This document shows, in pieces, positions 1 to 5,773 of a stretch of DNA of 7,669 bases (positions are counted from its first letter, which is position 1; the number at the start of each line of letters is the position of its first letter). The notes below the pieces were generated by a model. That model made no database searches. It was not told the DNA's origin and worked only from the letters and a program-made list of their open reading frames with translations. The translations under genes and the position numbers were made by a program. The stretch covers positions 1 to 7,669 of the forward strand of contig JAFVAS010000112.1 in assembly GCA_017480395.1 (NCBI GenBank), in the 5' to 3' direction. Source of the stretch: Oscillospiraceae bacterium (GTDB lineage Bacteria; Bacillota; Clostridia; Oscillospirales; Oscillospiraceae).

Positions 1-396
1 TCCCAGTGGGAGACCACCAAAGGGTACCCCAGCATCGCCAGCCTGCAGGCGCTGTCCGATCTGTTTGGCGTCAGCATCGACGCCCTGATCGCCGACGACG
101 ACATCGAGAACCACCGTCTGCTGGAGCAGGCGCAGGGGCGAAAAAACTACTGGCTCGCCATGGCCTGTCTCGCCGCCGCCACCGGCTCCGCCCTGCTCGC
201 CTACTTCACGGGCATCCCCTACTTCGGGATAATCAGCTCCCTGGGGGTGATCGGTTACATCGTGTTCGGGCTGCTGTCCAAGCCCAAATACAAGCGTCTC
301 TCCATGCGGAAGATGATTCTGCCCTACGTCCTCTCCCGGCTGGTCATCCTCGCGGTGGTGGTCTTTGCCATCATCGCGGCGTTCCAAACCCTATAA
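1..396 (+). CDS. XRE-family HTH regulator with C-terminal membrane segments (5' truncated)
   Basis: The reading frame is open from the first base and ends at TAA 394-396, so the N-terminus lies outside the window and 131 residues are visible. The first 30 or so residues (SQWETTKGYPSIASLQALSD, then LFGVSIDALI) match the end of a Cro/C1-type helix-turn-helix: the recognition helix and the Leu-Phe-Gly-Val-Ser-x-Asp-x-Leu helix typical of the HTH_3 family. A short acidic linker (residues 32-49) follows, then three hydrophobic stretches at about 50-69, 73-93 and 107-128 that look like membrane helices. The protein is therefore probably a membrane-anchored DNA-binding regulator, an architecture common in Clostridia; its target genes and signal cannot be inferred. 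The next gene is convergent, so this is the last gene of its transcript. The family call is firm; the specific role is unknown. Confidence 0.85.
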   Translation, partial: SQWETTKGYPSIASLQALSDLFGVSIDALIADDDIENHRLLEQAQGRKNYWLAMACLAAATGSALLAYFTGIPYFGIISSLGVIGYIVFGLLSKPKYKRLSMRKMILPYVLSRLVILAVVVFAIIAAFQTL

Positions 397-404
397 CATG
401 ACAG

Positions 405-436
405 CGGCCACGGCGGAGCTTGCTCCGCCGTGGCCG
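405..436 (+). terminator. Strong hairpin between convergent genes, probable terminator
   Basis: A perfect 14-bp GC-rich stem (405-418 with 423-436) closes a CTTG tetraloop, nine bases after the stop of the XRE gene. Only TTT follows on the plus strand before GC-rich sequence resumes, and the minus-strand side has no T-run. It is therefore a weak match to an intrinsic terminator. Its place between two convergent stops (396 and 477) supports a transcription-end role for one or both genes. Confidence 0.6.
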
Positions 437-476
437 TTTCGCCGTTGGCTCGGGTATCTGTTTTCGGGAATCGAAT

Positions 477-1349
477 CTATAATCCTCTCTGCCACTCCTG
501 CCGGATGGCGGTCTTGCCCTCGATGGCATCGGTCAGGGCGGCGATCATCGCCGGGGCCTCGTCGGGAATGGTGCCGTTCAGGGGCAGGTAGTTGGAGGCG
601 TGGTCGGAGGTGAAGTGGATGGGGCCACAGTCGATATGCTCCAGCAGCATCTGGGTCTCCTCCAGCATCTGCCGGGCGTTCAGCGGGTGGAAGTCCCCCC
701 TCCGGGCGTCGTCATAGAGCGGGGTTCCCTCCACCAATTGCAGGGTCATGGCGGAGACGTGGTTGGGCTTCATCCGGTTGATGAGGTCGGCGGTGGCCAG
801 AATGTGCTCCTCCGAGCCCTCCTGCCCGGCCAGGCCGATCAGCACCATGATCCACAGGTCGATGCCCGCCTCCCGCAGGCGATTGCCCGCCTCCAGCATC
901 CGTTCGGCGTCTACCCCTTTGTCCACGGCCTTCAGCACCGCGTCGCTGCCGGTCTCCACCCCCAGGTAGGCCCGGCCCAGGCCGTGCTCCCGCAGCTCCC
1001 GCAGCTCCTCCACCGATTTGGTCAGGGTGGAGCGGGGCCCGGCGTAGGTGGTCACCTTCTCCAGCTGGGGAAACGCCTCCCCCAGGTGATCCAGGATGGA
1101 GAGCAGGTCGCTCTGCTTCATCACGATGGCGTCCCCGTCGCAGAGGAATACCCGGCGCTTCGCGCCGCCGTAGTAGACCCGGGCCATGTCGATATCCTGG
1201 TGGATCTCCTCCATAGGCCGCACCCGGAAGGACTTGTCCTTGTACATCCCGCAGTAGGTGCAGGTGTTGTTGGAGCAGCCGATGGTGCATTGGAGCAGGT
1301 AGCTCTTCCACTCTCCGGGGGGACGGAAAATATTTCCCTCGTAGCGCAT
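477..1349 (-). CDS. Radical SAM protein of unknown substrate
   Basis: This 290-residue protein has the hallmarks of a radical SAM enzyme, which uses a [4Fe-4S] cluster and S-adenosylmethionine to start radical chemistry. The cluster cysteines are Cys25, Cys30 and Cys33 in GCSNNTCTYCGMYK; the spacing is C-x4-C-x2-C rather than the usual C-x3-C-x2-C. An upstream Cys21 also gives a C-x3-C pair with Cys25. FLCDGDA (69-74) and YLGVETGSD (128-136) fit the SAM-binding strands of the barrel. TLQLVEGTPLYDD (202-214) and HASNYLPLNGT (250-260) are also motifs I associate with this uncharacterised subfamily, whose members carry 'GCSHNxCTFC'. The length fits a single catalytic domain with no B12-binding or SPASM extension. 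The ATG at 1349 follows AAGGAGG inside the end of hisC, and only 3 nt separate the two genes, so they are cotranscribed. The reaction is unknown; a tie to hisC is inferred only from linkage. Confidence 0.88.
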   Translation of the reverse strand: MRYEGNIFRPPGEWKSYLLQCTIGCSNNTCTYCGMYKDKSFRVRPMEEIHQDIDMARVYYGGAKRRVFLCDGDAIVMKQSDLLSILDHLGEAFPQLEKVTTYAGPRSTLTKSVEELRELREHGLGRAYLGVETGSDAVLKAVDKGVDAERMLEAGNRLREAGIDLWIMVLIGLAGQEGSEEHILATADLINRMKPNHVSAMTLQLVEGTPLYDDARRGDFHPLNARQMLEETQMLLEHIDCGPIHFTSDHASNYLPLNGTIPDEAPAMIAALTDAIEGKTAIRQEWQRGL

Positions 1350-1352
1350 CGC

Positions 1353-2417
1353 TTATCCCTCCTTCGTCAGCTCCGCCGCGGCGGCCAGAAAGGCGTCCAT
1401 GTCCGCATCCGTGCCGATGCTCACCCGCAGGCAGTTGTCGATGCGGGGCAGGTCGAAATAGCGCACCAGGATGCCCTTTTCCCGCAGTCCGGCAAACAGC
1501 GTTTTGGCCGGAACGGCGGGGTGGGTGATGAAGATGAAGTTGGCCTTGGAGGGATAGACGACAAAGCCCAGCGCCCGCAGGCCCTCCGCCGTGCGCTCCC
1601 GGGTGGCGATCACCCTGGCGCATTGGGCGGCAAAGTAGTCCCCGTCCGCCACCGACGCCGCCGCCCCGGCCAGGGCCAGGCGGTCCAGGGTGTAGGAGTT
1701 GATGGAGTTTTTGACGCAGTTCAGCGCCTGGATCAGGTTTTCATTGCCAAAGGCAAAGCCCACCCGCAGGCCGGCCAGGGCCCGGGACTTGGAGAAGGTC
1801 TGCACCACCAGCAGGTTGGGGTATTCGTCGATCAGCCCCACGGCGGAGGCGGCGCCGAAGTCCACATAGGCCTCGTCCACGATGACCGCCACGTCGGGGT
1901 TGGCCTCCAGAATGCGGCGGATCTCGGCCTGGGACAGCTCCATGCCGGTGGGGGCGTTGGGATTGGCGATGACCACCCCGTCGCAGCCGCCGCAGAACCG
2001 CTCCACCGGGACGGTGAAGTCCTCGTTCAGCGGCACCGTCCGGTATCGGATGTCAAACAGGTTGGCGTAGACGGGATAGAAGGAATAGGTGATGTCGGGG
2101 GCGGCGATCTCCGCGCCGGGGCTGAAAAAGGCCTGGAAGGCGAAGGCCAGCACCTCGTCCGAGCCGTTGCCCACAAAGACCTGCTCCGGCGTCAGCCCAT
2201 AGGCCTCCGCCAGGGCCCGGCGCAGCGCCGACGCCTCCGGGTCGGAGTAGAGCCGCAGGCTCGCGTCGGCGTTGTCCCGGATGGCCCGCAGCGCCCCCGG
2301 CGCCGGGGGGTAGGGATTCTCGTTGGTGTTTAATTTAATGAATTGCCGATCCTTCGGCTGCTCCCCCGGGGTGTAGGGGGTCAGGGAACGGATGCGGTCG
2401 CTCCAAAATTCTTTCAT
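1353..2417 (-). CDS. hisC: Histidinol-phosphate aminotransferase
   Basis: This is a 354-residue class-II, fold-type I PLP aminotransferase. HisC transfers an amino group between glutamate and imidazole-acetol phosphate in histidine synthesis, in the cytoplasm. Visible motifs are NTNENPYPP near residues 30-38, the NPNAPTG cofactor-loop motif (152-158), VDEAYVDF (180-187, with Asp181 and Tyr184 expected to contact PLP), and TFSKSRALAGLRVG (207-220) with Lys210 as the PLP Schiff-base lysine and Arg218 expected to bind PLP phosphate. The length is typical for HisC. I chose ATG 2417 because GAGGAAA lies just upstream and the protein then begins at the usual place; an in-frame extension to 2543 is arginine/proline-rich antisense of the upstream gene. 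The ATG overlaps the stop of the DUF951 gene (ATGA). No other his genes are present, so this is an orphan copy. It could instead serve aromatic amino acids or be a CobD-like decarboxylase; HisC is more likely. Confidence 0.9.
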   Translation of the reverse strand: MKEFWSDRIRSLTPYTPGEQPKDRQFIKLNTNENPYPPAPGALRAIRDNADASLRLYSDPEASALRRALAEAYGLTPEQVFVGNGSDEVLAFAFQAFFSPGAEIAAPDITYSFYPVYANLFDIRYRTVPLNEDFTVPVERFCGGCDGVVIANPNAPTGMELSQAEIRRILEANPDVAVIVDEAYVDFGAASAVGLIDEYPNLLVVQTFSKSRALAGLRVGFAFGNENLIQALNCVKNSINSYTLDRLALAGAAASVADGDYFAAQCARVIATRERTAEGLRALGFVVYPSKANFIFITHPAVPAKTLFAGLREKGILVRYFDLPRIDNCLRVSIGTDADMDAFLAAAAELTKEG

Positions 2418-2605
2418 TGCGTTTCCTCTTCTCGGATGATGGTTCGGATGCTCCTCTCGATCTTGCCCCGGGGGATCATCATCTCCCGGCCGCAGCCCTG
2501 GCACACCAGGCGGAAGTCCATGCCGATGCGCAGCACCTTCCACCGCTTGGCCCCACAGGGATGGGGCTTTTTCATCTCCAGGATATCGCCCACACGGACG
2601 TCCAT
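2414..2605 (-). CDS. DUF951 family small protein
   Basis: This 63-residue protein matches the DUF951 family of Firmicutes, which has no established function. Diagnostic features are VGDILEMKKPHPCG (5-18), WKVLRIGMDFRLVCQGCGR (22-40), and a basic C-terminal part. Cys17 together with the Cys35/Cys38 pair suggests a small metal- or cluster-binding fold, but this is inference. The length is the full size usual for the family. The ATG at 2605 is preceded by AGGGAGG with a 7-nt spacer. It is the first gene of the operon with hisC and the radical SAM gene, and its TGA overlaps the hisC ATG, implying translational coupling. Confidence 0.88.
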   Translation of the reverse strand: MDVRVGDILEMKKPHPCGAKRWKVLRIGMDFRLVCQGCGREMMIPRGKIERSIRTIIREEETQ

Positions 2606-2637
2606 GGTCGCGCCTCCCTTTTTATCGCAGAATACTT

Positions 2638-2669
2638 TAGTGCGCTAGTGCGTTAGTATACTAGCACAC
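2638..2669. promoter_or_regulatory. Operator-like palindrome and 8-bp-spaced TAG repeats
   Basis: TAG recurs every 8 bp at 2638, 2646, 2654 and 2662, as TAGTGCGC, TAGTGCGT, TAGTATAC and TAGCACAC. Positions 2654-2663 (TAGTATACTA) form a perfect 10-bp palindrome, with imperfect symmetry (four of six pairs) extending to 2648-2669. The array covers the -10 of the DUF951 operon promoter and its start region, so a bound repressor would block initiation. The half-sites recall the TAGT/ACTA operators of GntR (YtrA-like) or MarR regulators; that family assignment is a guess. Confidence 0.5.
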
Positions 2670-2686
2670 CATTTTTGCCTTGTCAA
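2658..2686 (-). promoter_or_regulatory. Sigma-A promoter of the DUF951-hisC-radical SAM operon
   Basis: On the minus strand a perfect -35 TTGACA (2686-2681) is followed after exactly 17 bp by TAGTAT (2663-2658), four of six matches to TATAAT. This predicts a start near 2651 and a leader of about 45 nt before the DUF951 ATG at 2605. It is the only good promoter seen upstream of the three-gene operon. Confidence 0.75.
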
Positions 2687-2693
2687 CAGAAAC

Positions 2694-2754
2694 ATTCCCG
2701 CCCGGGCGCATAGAATAGACCGAAGTAAGACCACACGCAACGGGAGGCGGGAAT
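2694..2754 (+). promoter_or_regulatory. Inverted repeat able to mask the S1 gene ribosome-binding site
   Basis: ATTCCCGCC at 2694-2702 is perfectly complementary to GGCGGGAAT at 2746-2754, directly before the ATG at 2755. The right arm takes in the end of the GGGAGG ribosome-binding site (2742-2747). If transcription begins upstream of 2694, the leader could fold so that the start region is paired. A TAGAAT at 2711-2716 could instead be a -10 (no clear -35 is seen), in which case the left arm would not be transcribed. Confidence 0.35.
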
Positions 2755-3639
2755 ATGAAGTACATACCGGAGGGTTCCCTTCTGCACACCCCGGAGAACC
2801 GGCGGGCCATCTCCTCCATCGACGGCCTCGCCCTGGCGATGCAGCGCCGGGATATTCTGGAGGGAATGGTGGAAAAATGCACCGGCGGCCACGATCTGGT
2901 GGTGCGGCTGGGGGACGGGGTGGGGATCATCCCCCACGACGAGACGGCGCTGGGGGCCGCAGAGGGCACCCTGAAGGAGATCGCCGTGCTCTCCCGAGTG
3001 GGGCGGGCGGCGGCTTTTACCGTCATCGGGCTGGAGGCGGACAACGGCGCTCTGACCCCGATCCTCTCCCGGCGCGCCGCCCAGGCCCAGGTGCGCAGCG
3101 CCATCACCGCCCTGCCCGTGGGGTCGGTGGTGTCCGCCCGGGTGACCCGGCTGGAGCCCTTTGGGGCCTTTGTCGATCTGGGCTGCGGCCTGACCTCCAT
3201 GATCCCCATCGACCGCATTTCGGTCTCCCGGATCTCCCACCCCTCCTGCCGCTTCCGCCCGGGGCAGGACATCTGCGCGGTGTATCGCGGCGTGGAGAAT
3301 GAGACGCTTCACCTTCTGCTCTCCCACCGGGAGCTGCTGGGCACCTGGGCGGAGAACGCCGGACGGTTCGCCCCCGGGGAGACGGTGACCGGCGTGGTGC
3401 GGGGCATCCAGAGCTATGGCGTCTTTGTGGAGCTGGCCCCCAACCTCACCGGGCTGGCCGACCGCTACCCCGGCCTGGAGGAGGATCAGCGGGTGTCGGT
3501 CTTTCTCAAGGCCATCCTCCCCCAGCGCCAGCGCATCAAGCTCATCATCATCGACGCAATGGAGGAGCGGGTGCGCTTTGCGCCGGTGGCGTATTTCCAC
3601 ACCTCGGGGAATTTTGCCTCCTGGCGCTATGACGGATAA
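2755..3639 (+). CDS. S1 RNA-binding domain protein (RpsA-like)
   Basis: This 294-residue protein has two clear S1 domains, the OB-fold that binds single-stranded RNA. The first spans about 121-191 (VGSVVSARVTRLEPFGAFVDL, ending in LLLSHRELLG). The second spans about 206-267 (GETVTGVVRGIQSYGVFVEL, with TGLADRYPG). Residues about 33-106 (GMVEKCTGGHDLVVRLGDGVGIIP, ending in TPILSRR) resemble a degenerate third S1-like unit. The protein is shorter than ribosomal protein S1 of proteobacteria and lacks an IspH or other enzymatic domain. It is probably a cytoplasmic RNA-binding or translation-associated factor, but its RNA target is unknown. ATG 2755 is preceded by GGGAGG with a 7-nt spacer. It is a single-gene unit, divergent from the DUF951 operon and convergent with glyA, with a terminator starting 2 nt after its stop. 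Confidence 0.88.
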   Translation: MKYIPEGSLLHTPENRRAISSIDGLALAMQRRDILEGMVEKCTGGHDLVVRLGDGVGIIPHDETALGAAEGTLKEIAVLSRVGRAAAFTVIGLEADNGALTPILSRRAAQAQVRSAITALPVGSVVSARVTRLEPFGAFVDLGCGLTSMIPIDRISVSRISHPSCRFRPGQDICAVYRGVENETLHLLLSHRELLGTWAENAGRFAPGETVTGVVRGIQSYGVFVELAPNLTGLADRYPGLEEDQRVSVFLKAILPQRQRIKLIIIDAMEERVRFAPVAYFHTSGNFASWRYDG

Positions 3640-3640
3640 C

Positions 3641-3674
3641 AAATGGGGCTGCCGCGCTGCGGCAGCCCCATTTT
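3641..3674. terminator. Bidirectional rho-independent terminator
   Basis: AAATGGGGCTGCCGC (3641-3655) pairs perfectly over 15 bp with 3659-3673 around a GCT loop. The stem has A's on the left and TTTT on the right, so it reads as a terminator on both strands. It lies between the stop of the S1 gene (3639) and the stop of glyA (3688) and should end both convergent transcripts. Confidence 0.9.
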
Positions 3675-3687
3675 AACATACGGTTCG

Positions 3688-4938
3688 TTACTGATAAAGC
3701 GGATACTTCTCCGTCAAGGCGACGACCTGGGCGCGGATCTCATCGGCCTTGGTGTCGTAGTGCTTGGCGGTCTCGCAGATCAGGCGGCCCACCAGGCGGA
3801 AGTCCTCCTCGTTCAGGCCGCGGCTGGTGGCGGCGGGGGTGCCCAGGCGCAGGCCGCTGGTGACGAAGGGCTTCTCCGGGTCGAAGGGGATGGCGTTCTT
3901 GTTGGCGGTGATGAACACGTCGTCCAGGCGCTTCTCCATCTCCTTGCCGGTCAGGCCCGCCGGGCGCAGATCCACCAGCATCAGGTGGTTGTCGGTGCCG
4001 CCGGAGACCAGGTCGAGCCCGCCCTCCAGGATGCTCGCGGCCAGGGCCTGGGCGTTGTCGATGATGCGCTGCTGATAGGCCTTGAACTCGGGCTTCAGCG
4101 CCTCCCCCAGGGCGACGGCCTTGGCGGCGATGACGTGCATCAGCGGGCCGCCCTGGGAGCCGGGGAAGACGGCGGAGTTGATCTTCTTGGCCAGGGCCTC
4201 GTCATTGGTCAGGATCATGCCGCCCCGGGGACCCCGCAGGGTCTTGTGAGTGGTGGTGCTGACCACGTCGGCATAGGGCACGGGAGAAGGATGCAGCCCC
4301 GCGGCCACCAGGCCGGCGATGTGGGCCATGTCCACAAAGAGATAGGCCCCCACCTCGTGGGCGATGTCGGCCAGGGTTTTGAAGTCGATGATGCGGGGAT
4401 AGGCGGAGGCCCCGGCGATGATCATCTTGGGCTGGTGCTTGTGGGCCAGCTCCCGCACCTGGTCATAGTCGATGCGCTGGGTCACGGGATCGACACCGTA
4501 GGACACCATGTGATAGTTCTTGCCGGAGAAGTTGACGGGAGAACCGTGGGTCAGGTGGCCGCCCTGGTCGAGGTTCATGCCCATGACGGTGTCCCCCAGG
4601 GAGCACAGGGCCTGGTATACGGCGTAGTTGGCCTGGGCGCCGGAGTGGGGCTGGACATTGGCGAAGCCGGCCCCGAAGAGCTCCTTGGCCCGCTCCCGGG
4701 CGATGTCCTCCACGATGTCTACAAAGTCGCAGCCGCCGTAATAGCGCTTGCCGGGATAGCCCTCGGCGTATTTGTTGGTCAGCACACTGCCCGCGGCCAC
4801 CAGCACCGCAGGGCTCACCACGTTCTCCGAGGCGATCAGCTCGATATTGCGATTCTGACGCTCATACTCCCGGCGGACGGCGAAGCCCACCTCGGAATCG
4901 GCGGCAGAGAGAAACTCCATCATATCCTGGACGATCAT
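3688..4938 (-). CDS. glyA: Serine hydroxymethyltransferase
   Basis: This PLP enzyme interconverts serine plus tetrahydrofolate with glycine plus 5,10-methylene-tetrahydrofolate, the main source of one-carbon units, in the cytoplasm. The 416 residues match the usual length. Signatures include NIELIASENVVS (31-42), NKYAEGYPGKRYYGGC (55-70), VQPHSGAQAN (95-104), VDMAHIAGLVAAGLHP (202-217) and VSTTTHKTLRGPRGG (226-240), where Lys232 is the PLP lysine. VFPGSQGGP is also present. I chose ATG 4938 because AGGAG (4951-4947) lies 8 nt upstream of it. A GTG at 4947 in the same frame would add three residues but directly abuts AGGA, so it is a poor start. The gene is monocistronic, divergent from nth, with its own promoter, and ends at the bidirectional terminator shared with the S1 gene. 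Confidence 0.97.
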   Translation of the reverse strand: MIVQDMMEFLSAADSEVGFAVRREYERQNRNIELIASENVVSPAVLVAAGSVLTNKYAEGYPGKRYYGGCDFVDIVEDIARERAKELFGAGFANVQPHSGAQANYAVYQALCSLGDTVMGMNLDQGGHLTHGSPVNFSGKNYHMVSYGVDPVTQRIDYDQVRELAHKHQPKMIIAGASAYPRIIDFKTLADIAHEVGAYLFVDMAHIAGLVAAGLHPSPVPYADVVSTTTHKTLRGPRGGMILTNDEALAKKINSAVFPGSQGGPLMHVIAAKAVALGEALKPEFKAYQQRIIDNAQALAASILEGGLDLVSGGTDNHLMLVDLRPAGLTGKEMEKRLDDVFITANKNAIPFDPEKPFVTSGLRLGTPAATSRGLNEEDFRLVGRLICETAKHYDTKADEIRAQVVALTEKYPLYQ

Positions 4939-4946
4939 GCGATACA

Positions 4947-4951
4947 CTCCT
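4947..4951 (-). promoter_or_regulatory. Ribosome-binding site deciding the glyA start
   Basis: AGGAG on the minus strand lies 8 nt before ATG 4938 and overlaps the alternative GTG at 4947. The spacing argues for the ATG, giving a 416-residue GlyA. Confidence 0.75.
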
Positions 4952-5016
4952 ATTCTTTCTTTGCGATTTCGCGGTTTACTTTATCAGGTGAAATCCATAA
5001 ATTGCTTCCAGGGCAG

Positions 5017-5045
5017 ATTATAACAAAATCTTGTTCGGCGCACAA
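5017..5045 (-). promoter_or_regulatory. glyA promoter with extended -10
   Basis: On the minus strand TTGTGC (5045-5040) is followed after 17 bp by a consensus TATAAT (5022-5017), preceded by TGT, which makes an extended -10. The predicted start near 5010 gives a leader of about 70 nt before the glyA ATG. That is too short for a typical glycine or folate riboswitch, and I see no such structure. Confidence 0.8.
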
Positions 5046-5083
5046 CCTTTTTATAAAAACCTGATGCATTCTTGTGCAGAATA

Positions 5084-5092
5084 TGCTAAAAT
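5084..5092 (+). promoter_or_regulatory. Candidate nth promoter, extended -10
   Basis: TGCTAAAAT fits an extended -10 (TGnTAtaaT-like), 30 nt before the nth start codon. The -35 region is weak, as allowed for extended -10 promoters. A TATAAA at 5052-5057 with TTGTTC 15 bp upstream is a poorer alternative. Confidence 0.45.
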
Positions 5093-5107
5093 GAAGAAAA
5101 TCAGACC

Positions 5108-5114
5108 GGGGAGG
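5108..5114 (+). promoter_or_regulatory. Ribosome-binding site supporting the TTG start of nth
   Basis: GGGGAGG lies 8 nt before TTG 5123. No ATG or GTG in this frame lies at a sensible place, and translation from the TTG gives the expected N-terminal helix of endonuclease III. Confidence 0.8.
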
Positions 5115-5122
5115 TTGACGAA

Positions 5123-5773
5123 TTGAAACAGACAGAGGCCGTGTGGGCCATCGTGAACGCGCTGAAGGAGCTCTACCCCGACGCACTGTGCTCCCTGCAA
5201 TACGAAAAGGACTATGAGCTGCTCTTCGCCGTCCGCCTCTCCGCCCAGTGCACCGACGCCCGGGTCAATCTGGTGACCCCGGCCCTCTTCGCCCGGTTCC
5301 CCACGCTGGAGGCCTTCGCCGAGGCCGACCCCGCCGAGGTGGGGGAATACATCCACTCCTGCGGCTTTTACAACGGCAAGAGCCGCGATCTGGTGCGCTG
5401 TGCCCAGATGCTGCTCTCCGACTACGGCGGCAAGGTTCCCGCCGAGATGGACGAGCTGCTGCGCCTGCCCGGCGTGGGGCGCAAGACAGCCAACCTGATC
5501 CAGGGGGACATCTTTCACGTCCCCGGCGTCGTGGTGGCGGACACCCACTGCATCCGCATCTCGGGGCGGAGGGGCCTGACCGACGGCACCAAGGACCCCG
5601 CCAAGGTGGAGCAGCAGCTGCGCGCCGTGCTGCCCCCGGAGGAGTCCAACAACTTCTGCCACCGGCTGGTGCTCCACGGCCGGGCGGTGTGCACCGCCCG
5701 GGCGGCGAAGTGCGAGATCTGCCCCTGCGCCCCCTGGGGCACCCATTTTCTCACGTCCGGGGCCCAGGCGTAG
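5123..5773 (+). CDS. nth: Endonuclease III (DNA glycosylase / AP lyase)
   Basis: This 216-residue HhH-GPD DNA glycosylase removes oxidised pyrimidines and nicks abasic sites in base-excision repair. The helix-hairpin-helix is LPGVGRKTANLI (115-126), with Lys121 the catalytic nucleophile; Asp140 in VADTHCIRISGR is the catalytic aspartate. SAQCTDARVN (40-49) and GFYNGKSRDL (81-90) match family motifs. The C-terminal iron-sulfur loop has Cys190, Cys197 and Cys200 in the proper C-x6-C-x2-C spacing. The fourth ligand, expected at residue 206, is Gly (GGC), and there is an extra Cys202. The TTG start is backed by a strong ribosome-binding site. Family length is about 210. The 3' end overlaps convergent queH by 23 bp with no terminator between. 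The Nth assignment is firm; cluster integrity is uncertain. Confidence 0.95.
   Translation: MKQTEAVWAIVNALKELYPDALCSLQYEKDYELLFAVRLSAQCTDARVNLVTPALFARFPTLEAFAEADPAEVGEYIHSCGFYNGKSRDLVRCAQMLLSDYGGKVPAEMDELLRLPGVGRKTANLIQGDIFHVPGVVVADTHCIRISGRRGLTDGTKDPAKVEQQLRAVLPPEESNNFCHRLVLHGRAVCTARAAKCEICPCAPWGTHFLTSGAQA

Noticed and set aside
600..2333. A 577-codon open frame on the plus strand, antisense to hisC and the radical SAM gene
   Set aside because: It lies wholly opposite two well-recognised genes, its product is a low-complexity Gly/Val/His/Gln-rich chain with no family resemblance, and GC-rich third positions remove stops on the opposite strand. No ribosome-binding site supports it.
2418..2543. 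N-terminal extension of hisC to an upstream ATG
   Set aside because: The added 42 residues are out-of-frame reading of the DUF951 gene, while ATG 2417 has its own ribosome-binding site and matches the usual HisC N-terminus.
2683..3642. Long minus-strand open frames opposite the S1-domain gene (2683-3642 and 2661-3272)
   Set aside because: Both products are biased in composition, with no motif, and the S1 gene has clear domains and a good start on the other strand.
4939..5016. Riboswitch in the glyA leader
   Set aside because: The predicted leader is about 70 nt, AT-rich and without paired helices or conserved glycine, folate or SAM riboswitch cores that I can recognise.
3643..5064. A 473-codon open frame on the plus strand, antisense to glyA
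   Set aside because: It is the mirror of glyA codon use, begins inside the terminator hairpin and has repetitive Gly/Val/His-rich sequence. It is a shadow of a certain gene.
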